NCBI GenBank assembly: GCA_937888485.1
Contig: CALAQQ010000092.1
Coordinates: forward strand, 1-17,804
DNA length: 17,804 nucleotides
DNA from: an uncultured Clostridia bacterium
Lineage (GTDB): Bacteria; Bacillota; Clostridia; Oscillospirales; Acutalibacteraceae
Direction of reading: 5' to 3'
In this document: positions 13,507 through 17,804 of the stretch, one piece after another
Layout of the letters: each line of letters opens with the position of its first letter
Numbering within the stretch: the stretch's first letter is position 1
Program-made: the position numbers and the translations under genes
Notes under the pieces: generated by a model
Database searches by the model: none
Seen by the model: the letters and a program-made list of their open reading frames with translations, nothing else
Told to the model about the DNA's origin: nothing

Positions 13507-15453
13507 TTACCATATTACCTTTGATGCTATATCTGCAAGTGCCGATGCGATGAATTCATCAACGCTCTTTGCACCGAGGTCGCCTTCGCCTCTCTTGCGG
13601 ATTGAAACTGCACCGTCTTCTATTTCCTTATCGCCCACAAGAAGCATGTAGGGAATCTTTTCGAGCTGTGCTTCACGGATTTTATAGCCGATTTTCTCGC
13701 TTCTGTCATCAACGGAAACTCTCATGCCCATGCTTTCAAGCTTTGCGGCAACTTCCTTTGCATATGCATGGTGACGGTCTGCGATGGGAAGAAGTCTTAC
13801 CTGCTCGGGTGAAAGCCAGAGGGGAAGTGCGCCCGCAAAGGTTTCAAGAATATAAGCAAGTGTTCTTTCGTAGCAGCCGAGACTTGTTCTGTGGATAATA
13901 TAGGGAAGCTTCTTCTGTCCGTCTGTATCAACATAATACATACCGAACTTTTCTGCAAGAAGCATATCAATCTGAATGGTAACGATTGTGTCTTCTTTGC
14001 CGAAAACATTCTTGAACTGAATGTCGAGCTTGGGGCCGTAGAATGCAGCTTCATCGATACCGATTTCATAATCCACGCCGAGATTATCAAGGATTTTGCC
14101 CATTGTTTCCTGAGCATCGTTCCACTGTTCGGGAGTTCCTTCGTACTTAGCAGTGTTTTTGGGATCCCACTGTGAGAAACGGAAGGTGCACTTGTCAAGC
14201 ATACCGATTGTTCCGAGGAAGTATTTGCAAAGACTCAGACAACCCTTGAATTCTTCTTCAAGCTGGTCAGGACGAAGAACAAGATGTCCTTCGGAAATTG
14301 TGAACTGACGGACACGGATAAGACCGTGCATTTCGCCCGAATCTTCGTTACGGAAAAGCGTTGATGTTTCACCGAGGCGCATGGGAAGGTCACGGTAGCT
14401 TCTTGCGCTGTTGAGATAAACCTGATACTGGAACGGACAGGTCATGGGACGAAGTGCAAGGCATTCCTTTTCTTCATCGTCGGGGTCTCCGAGAATGAAC
14501 ATACCGTCACGGTAATGGTCCCAGTGTCCGGAAATTCTGTAAAGGTCTCTCTTTGCCATGAGAGGAGTTTTTGTAAGAAGATAACCGTTCTTCTGTTCAA
14601 CATCTTCAACCCAGCGCTGAAGAAGCTGGATAACTCTTGAACCCTTGGGAAGAAGAATGGGAAGTCCCTGTCCGATTGATTCAACGGTTGTGAAATATCC
14701 GAGTTCTCTTCCTATCTTATTATGATCGCGCTTCTTTGCTTCTTCAATCGCTTCAAGATGAGCTTCGAGGTCTTCTTTCTTTGTGAAAGCAGTGCCGTAA
14801 ACTCTCTGAAGCATCTTGTTATTCGAGTCGCCTCTCCAGTATGCACCTGTGCATGATGTGAGCTTGAAAGCCTTGATTCTGCTTGTGTCGGGAATATGAG
14901 GTCCTGCGCAGAGTTCGTCAAATTCGCCCTGCTTATAGAATGAAATCTTTTCACCCTTGCCCGCATGCTCCTGAATGAGTTCAACCTTGAAGTTTTCACC
15001 CTTTTCTTCCATGAGCTTTATTGCTTCGTCAGCATCAAGTTCATACTGTTCGAGAGCAAGACCTTCTTTAACGATTTTCTTCATCTCTGCTTCGATTTTT
15101 TCGAGAACTTCGGGTGTGAAGGGTACATCAACATCAAAATCATAATAGAAACCGTTGTCAATAGCGGGACCGATTGCAAGCTTTGCATTGGGATAAAGTC
15201 TTTTAACTGCCTGTGCAAGAACATGGGAAGCAGTGTGACGGAGTGCCCACTTGCCGTCTGCATCGTCAAATGTGAGAATTTCAAGTTCGCAGTCGTTTTC
15301 GATAGGAGTTCTGAGGTCTTTTACTTCGCCGTTGATTTTACAAACGCAGGCTGCCTTATAAAGACCCATGCCGAGACTTTTGGCAATTTCCATAGCGGTT
15401 ATGCCGTTTTCAAATTCCTTGACAACTCCGCCTTTCAGTGTAATATTTACCAT
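13507..15453 (-). CDS. thrS: Threonyl-tRNA synthetase
   Basis: ThrRS charges tRNA-Thr. The 648-residue, full-length class II synthetase has an N-terminal TGS domain (1-62), an editing domain with HTASHVLAQAVKRLYP and CTGAYWRGDSNNKMLQRVYG, and a catalytic core. The core holds zinc ligands C339 (RPMTCPFQ), H390 (SEGHLVL) and H521 (IIHRTSLG), and motif 2 RNEDSGEMHGLIRVRQFT. The C-terminal anticodon-binding domain begins near WLSPEQVRLLPIADRHHAYA. I chose the ATG at 15453: AAAGGA lies 11 bases upstream, whereas the in-frame ATG at 15462 is only one base from that site. Expression should be controlled by the T-box leader upstream. Confidence 0.97.
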   Translation of the reverse strand: MVNITLKGGVVKEFENGITAMEIAKSLGMGLYKAACVCKINGEVKDLRTPIENDCELEILTFDDADGKWALRHTASHVLAQAVKRLYPNAKLAIGPAIDNGFYYDFDVDVPFTPEVLEKIEAEMKKIVKEGLALEQYELDADEAIKLMEEKGENFKVELIQEHAGKGEKISFYKQGEFDELCAGPHIPDTSRIKAFKLTSCTGAYWRGDSNNKMLQRVYGTAFTKKEDLEAHLEAIEEAKKRDHNKIGRELGYFTTVESIGQGLPILLPKGSRVIQLLQRWVEDVEQKNGYLLTKTPLMAKRDLYRISGHWDHYRDGMFILGDPDDEEKECLALRPMTCPFQYQVYLNSARSYRDLPMRLGETSTLFRNEDSGEMHGLIRVRQFTISEGHLVLRPDQLEEEFKGCLSLCKYFLGTIGMLDKCTFRFSQWDPKNTAKYEGTPEQWNDAQETMGKILDNLGVDYEIGIDEAAFYGPKLDIQFKNVFGKEDTIVTIQIDMLLAEKFGMYYVDTDGQKKLPYIIHRTSLGCYERTLAYILETFAGALPLWLSPEQVRLLPIADRHHAYAKEVAAKLESMGMRVSVDDRSEKIGYKIREAQLEKIPYMLLVGDKEIEDGAVSIRKRGEGDLGAKSVDEFIASALADIASKVIW

Positions 15454-15483
15454 ATTTATCATATCCTTTCATAATTTACAAAA

Positions 15484-15727
15484 TAAAAAAGCTCCACCCT
15501 GCAAAAACAGGATGAAGCATAATAACTCCACGGTTCCACCCGTCATTCCGACAAAAAAATCGGCTCTCGGAAGCCTTAACGCGGCTTGTACGGCACACCT
15601 TGAATACGGAGGCACTCTGCAGGCGGTAGCCGATTGCAAATCTTTTGTCACCCTCACAGCCAAGGGGTAACTCTCTGAAAAAGATTCGTTGCAAACAGCC
15701 TTCTGCATCAACGATTTACTGATATTA
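15484..15727 (-). promoter_or_regulatory. T-box riboswitch leader of thrS (threonine)
   Basis: On the minus strand the leader carries the T-box core GGGTGGAACCG (15531-15541), complementary to the acceptor end of uncharged tRNA. The intrinsic terminator GCTTCATCCTG/CAGGGTGGAGC (15491-15518) with a T-run (15485-15490) follows. The 5' part can fold as stem I with a GATGCAGAAGG kink-turn-like start. A candidate specifier codon ACC (Thr) lies at 15625-15627 inside GGCTACCGCC, which fits thrS downstream. Uncharged tRNA-Thr would stabilise the antiterminator and allow thrS transcription. Leader length (about 240 bases) is typical. The exact 5' end and stem boundaries are estimated. Confidence 0.9.
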
Positions 15728-15732
15728 TCATT

Positions 15733-15761
15733 ATAATATCACTCACCAACTCCAAAGTCAA
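15733..15761 (-). promoter_or_regulatory. SigmaA promoter of the T-box/thrS unit
   Basis: The minus strand has TTGACT (15756-15761), a 17-base spacer and TATTAT (15733-15738), immediately upstream of the T-box leader. Confidence 0.65.
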
Positions 15762-15802
15762 TAGAAATTATGAGGAAAAATTCATAAATATTCATAAAAA
15801 AC

Positions 15803-15831
15803 TTGACAATATCCATATAAAAGTATACTAT
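15803..15831 (+). promoter_or_regulatory. SigmaA promoter of rny
   Basis: TTGACA (15803-15808), a 17-base spacer and TACTAT (15826-15831). It implies a 5' leader of about 120 bases before the rny start codon. Confidence 0.7.
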
Positions 15832-15836
15832 TAATA

Positions 15837-15890
15837 CAATGGTGTTATTTTGTGCCAAGATAAACGTTTTTACGTTTTATAATACCATTG
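15837..15890 (+). promoter_or_regulatory. Structured 5' leader of rny
   Basis: CAATGGTGTTAT (15837-15848) pairs with ATAATACCATTG (15879-15890) in a 12-pair stem with one G-U pair. The 30-base interior contains a nested AAACG/CGTTT hairpin. No T-run follows the outer stem, so it is not a plain terminator. The rest of the leader (15891-15940) is A/T-rich and single-stranded by eye. It may affect mRNA stability or be a regulatory site; this is inference. Confidence 0.5.
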
Positions 15891-15959
15891 GTTGATTTTC
15901 TGATAATTTTCTAATATTGACAAAAATCAAAAAAAACTGAAAAGGAGGACCCTGCGCAA

Positions 15960-17516
15960 TTGGATAATTGGATTATTATTCTTATTGCCGCTGTTGTTGC
16001 ACTCGCCGTTGGTATTGCTGTCGGCTTTGTACTGGGCGGTTTACATAGGAAAAAGGTTGCGGAAGCTGCTATCGGTTCGGCAGAGCAGGAAGCTAACAAA
16101 ATCGTAAGCGATGCCATCGCAGCCGCAGAAGCAAAGAAAAAAGAAGCCATCCTTGAAGCCAAGGATGAAATCCACAAGCAGAGAACAGAAACAGAAAAAG
16201 AATTGCGTGAAAGACGCAATGAGGTTCAGCGCATGGAGCGCAGAATCAACCAGAAAGAAGAAACCCTTGATAAAAAGAGCGAAAACCTCGAAAAGAAGGA
16301 CGAACTCCTCAACGAAAAAATCAAGGCAGCAGAACTTAAGCTTGAAGAAATTGAAAGCATCAAGAAGAGTGAATTCGAAATGCTCGAAAGAATTTCAGGC
16401 TTCACCAAAGAGCAGGCTAAGGAATATATCCTCAATGCTCTTTCAAATGAACTTGACCACGAAAAAGCAGTTAAAATCCAGGAAACAGAACAGAAAGCAA
16501 AAGACGAAGCTGACCAGATTGCAAAAGAAATTATTTCAACCGCAATTCAGAGATGCGCTGCTGACCATATCGCCGAAGCTGCTGTTTCGGTTGTTGCTCT
16601 TCCCAATGACGAAATGAAGGGCAGAATCATCGGCAGAGAAGGCAGAAATGTCAGAACTCTTGAAATGATTACGGGCGTTGACCTTATTATCGACGATACT
16701 CCCGAAGCAATCACTGTTTCCAGCTTCGACCCCGTTCGCAGAGAAATCGCACGCCTTACTCTCGAAAAGCTCATTGCAGACGGAAGAATCCATCCTGCAA
16801 GAATCGAAGAGATGTACGAAAAGGCAAAGCGTGAGGTTGAAACAACCATCAAGCAGACAGGTGAACATGCACTTATCGATGCAGGCGTTAACGGTGTTCA
16901 TCCCGAAATCGTCAAGCTCATCGGTAAGCTCAGATACCGCACAAGCTACGGTCAGAACGTTCTCAAGCATTCACTTGAGGTTTCATATATTGCAGGTCTT
17001 ATGGCTTCGGAACTTGGCACCGATGTTAAGACCGCAAAGAGAGCCGGCTTGCTTCACGATATCGGTAAGGCACTTGACCACGAAATGGAAGGTTCACACG
17101 TTGACCTCGGCGCAGATTTCGCTAAGAAATTCAAAGAAAACGATAATATCATCCACGCAATCAAGGCTCACCACGGTGAGATTGAAGCAAAAACAATCAC
17201 CGCAGTTCTTGTTCAGGCTGCCGATGCAATTTCAGCCGCAAGACCCGGTGCAAGAAGAGAAAATCTTCAGAATTACATCAAGAGACTCGAAAAGCTTGAA
17301 GAAATCACAAAGGGCTTTGACGGTGTTGATAATTCTTATGCTATCCAGGCAGGCCGTGAGGTCAGAATCATTGTTAAGCCTGAGCAGGTTAATGATGACC
17401 AGATGGTGCTTCTTGCAAGAGACATTGTCAAGAAGATTGAAGAAGAGCTTGAGTATCCCGGTCAGATTAAAATCAATCTTATCCGTGAGACAAGAGCCAC
17501 AGATTTTGCAAAATAA
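15960..17516 (+). CDS. rny: Ribonuclease Y
   Basis: RNase Y is the membrane-anchored endoribonuclease that initiates mRNA decay in many Firmicutes. The 518-residue protein matches the family length: an N-terminal membrane helix (about 4-27, WIIILIAAVVALAVG), a long charged coiled coil (about 30-195), a KH domain with GRIIGREGRN (221-230), and an HD domain with H337 and LLHDIGKALDHE (H366-D367). The start is read as TTG at 15960, since AAAGGAGG lies 11 bases upstream, no in-frame ATG lies near the N-terminus, and the protein then begins with the membrane anchor. A terminator follows. The TTG start and slightly long spacing suggest restrained translation. Confidence 0.96.
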   Translation: MDNWIIILIAAVVALAVGIAVGFVLGGLHRKKVAEAAIGSAEQEANKIVSDAIAAAEAKKKEAILEAKDEIHKQRTETEKELRERRNEVQRMERRINQKEETLDKKSENLEKKDELLNEKIKAAELKLEEIESIKKSEFEMLERISGFTKEQAKEYILNALSNELDHEKAVKIQETEQKAKDEADQIAKEIISTAIQRCAADHIAEAAVSVVALPNDEMKGRIIGREGRNVRTLEMITGVDLIIDDTPEAITVSSFDPVRREIARLTLEKLIADGRIHPARIEEMYEKAKREVETTIKQTGEHALIDAGVNGVHPEIVKLIGKLRYRTSYGQNVLKHSLEVSYIAGLMASELGTDVKTAKRAGLLHDIGKALDHEMEGSHVDLGADFAKKFKENDNIIHAIKAHHGEIEAKTITAVLVQAADAISAARPGARRENLQNYIKRLEKLEEITKGFDGVDNSYAIQAGREVRIIVKPEQVNDDQMVLLARDIVKKIEEELEYPGQIKINLIRETRATDFAK

Positions 17517-17530
17517 TTATAATTACAGAC

Positions 17531-17560
17531 AAAAACGCAGGTTAATCTCCTGCGTTTTTT
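17531..17560 (+). terminator. Terminator of rny
   Basis: AAAAACGCAGG (17531-17541), loop TTAATCT, CCTGCGTTTTTT (17549-17560): a stem of 7 or more pairs ending in a T-run, 14 bases after the rny stop codon. Confidence 0.88.
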
Positions 17561-17611
17561 GCATATTATTTAGAAAACAAGCGTTCTTATGTATTTTTAT
17601 TCACTCAATAG

Positions 17612-17640
17612 TTGACATTATGCATTTTCGGTGATATAAT
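17612..17640 (+). promoter_or_regulatory. Consensus sigmaA promoter of the terminal lipoprotein gene
   Basis: TTGACA (17612-17617), exactly 17 bases, then TATAAT (17635-17640): both hexamers match the consensus perfectly. The predicted 5' end of the transcript can form a hairpin, CGTATAT (17642-17648) with ATATACG (17654-17660), followed by a smaller ACGG/CCGT stem. Confidence 0.85.
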
Positions 17641-17697
17641 GCGTATATCTTTAATATACGGTAATCCGTAAAATAAAAAAGAAAGGTAAGAAATACT

Positions 17698-17804
17698 ATG
17701 AAAAAGAAGATTTTATCAATCGTAAGCTTAGTATTGATTGCTGTTGTTGCAGTATCAGTATTCGCAGCTTGCGGAAACAACAATGCAGACACAACAAAGA
17801 AGCT
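17698..17804 (+). CDS. Lipoprotein, N-terminal fragment (cut by window edge)
   Basis: Only 35 residues are visible. They form a lipoprotein signal peptide: a KKK start, a hydrophobic core (ILSIVSLVLIAVVAVSV) and the lipobox VFAAC with the modified cysteine at residue 25. It is followed by a Gly/Asn/Thr-rich linker (GNNNADTTKK) typical of secreted substrate-binding lipoproteins in Clostridia. AAAGG precedes the ATG, and a perfect-consensus promoter suggests high expression. An ABC-transporter solute-binding protein is the likeliest identity, but nothing past the signal is visible to test this. Confidence 0.8.
   Translation, partial: MKKKILSIVSLVLIAVVAVSVFAACGNNNADTTKK

Noticed and set aside
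14965..15474. 169-codon plus-strand frame opposite thrS
   Set aside because: It is antisense to the TGS and editing domains of ThrRS, with Phe/Cys-rich shadow composition and no ribosome binding site.
15469..15711. Short frames inside the T-box leader
   Set aside because: They read through T-box stems and the terminator; the RNA structure explains the sequence better than a peptide.
15917..15922. TTGACA as a second -35 box for rny
   Set aside because: The position 17 bases downstream has no -10-like hexamer and coincides with the ribosome binding site.
16111..17634. Long plus-strand frames 16111-16617 and 16678-17634 inside rny
   Set aside because: They are out-of-frame readings of the coiled-coil, KH and HD coding sequence and have Ser/Lys/Gln-rich shadow composition.
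1..17804. CRISPR arrays, insertion sequences, tRNA or rRNA genes
   Set aside because: Reading through the window I found no regularly spaced direct repeats, transposase motifs, cloverleaf sequences or rRNA signatures.

Overview
The window looks like a chromosomal core segment of a low-to-mid GC Gram-positive bacterium of the class Clostridia, probably a gut Oscillospirales/Ruminococcaceae-type organism. The grounds are the rimP-nusA-ylxR-ylxQ-infB operon order, a threonyl T-box leader, a class B sortase, an RNase Y gene, strong AGGAGG-type ribosome binding sites and nine sigmaA-type promoters with 17-base spacers. The placement below class level is inference. I see no mobile element, CRISPR array, tRNA or rRNA.

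Layout. 1-3382 (minus strand): the translation/transcription operon rimP-nusA-ylxR(rnpM)-ylxQ-infB, with infB running off the left edge; a promoter and a GNRA-capped leader hairpin lie upstream (3432-3510). 3614-4408 (plus): a metal-dependent amidohydrolase. 4451-5032 (minus): a YfbR-type 5'-deoxynucleotidase. 5114-7884 (plus): a zinc-ribbon/pseudokinase/membrane/class B sortase fusion followed 11 bases later by truB. 7959-9263 (plus): a divergent murD with its own promoter and a bidirectional terminator. 9304-10107 (minus): a DUF3298-type lipoprotein. 10236-12419 (plus): a cytoplasmic GH78 alpha-L-rhamnosidase, whose promoter carries a perfect 11-base inverted repeat over the -10 box. 12494-13411 (minus): a cytoplasmic GH43-like glycosidase. 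13507-15453 (minus): thrS with a T-box leader. 15960-17516 (plus): rny (RNase Y) behind a long structured leader. 17698-end (plus): the start of a lipoprotein gene under a consensus promoter.

How they fit together. Most genes are housekeeping: ribosome maturation (rimP), antitermination (nusA), translation initiation (infB), tRNA modification (truB), tRNA charging (thrS), mRNA decay (rny) and peptidoglycan precursor synthesis (murD). The accessory layer is a pair of convergent, signal-less glycosidases that would act on imported plant or mucin oligosaccharides, and the sortase fusion.

The most unusual item is the 619-residue fusion at 5114-6973. Its cytosolic half keeps the outline of a Ser/Thr kinase but has lost the catalytic lysine, the HRD-type aspartate and the DFG motif. 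Its outer half is a class B sortase with the catalytic His, Cys and Arg intact. This suggests a transpeptidase coupled to an internal sensing or scaffolding domain, an arrangement I do not recognise as a described system.
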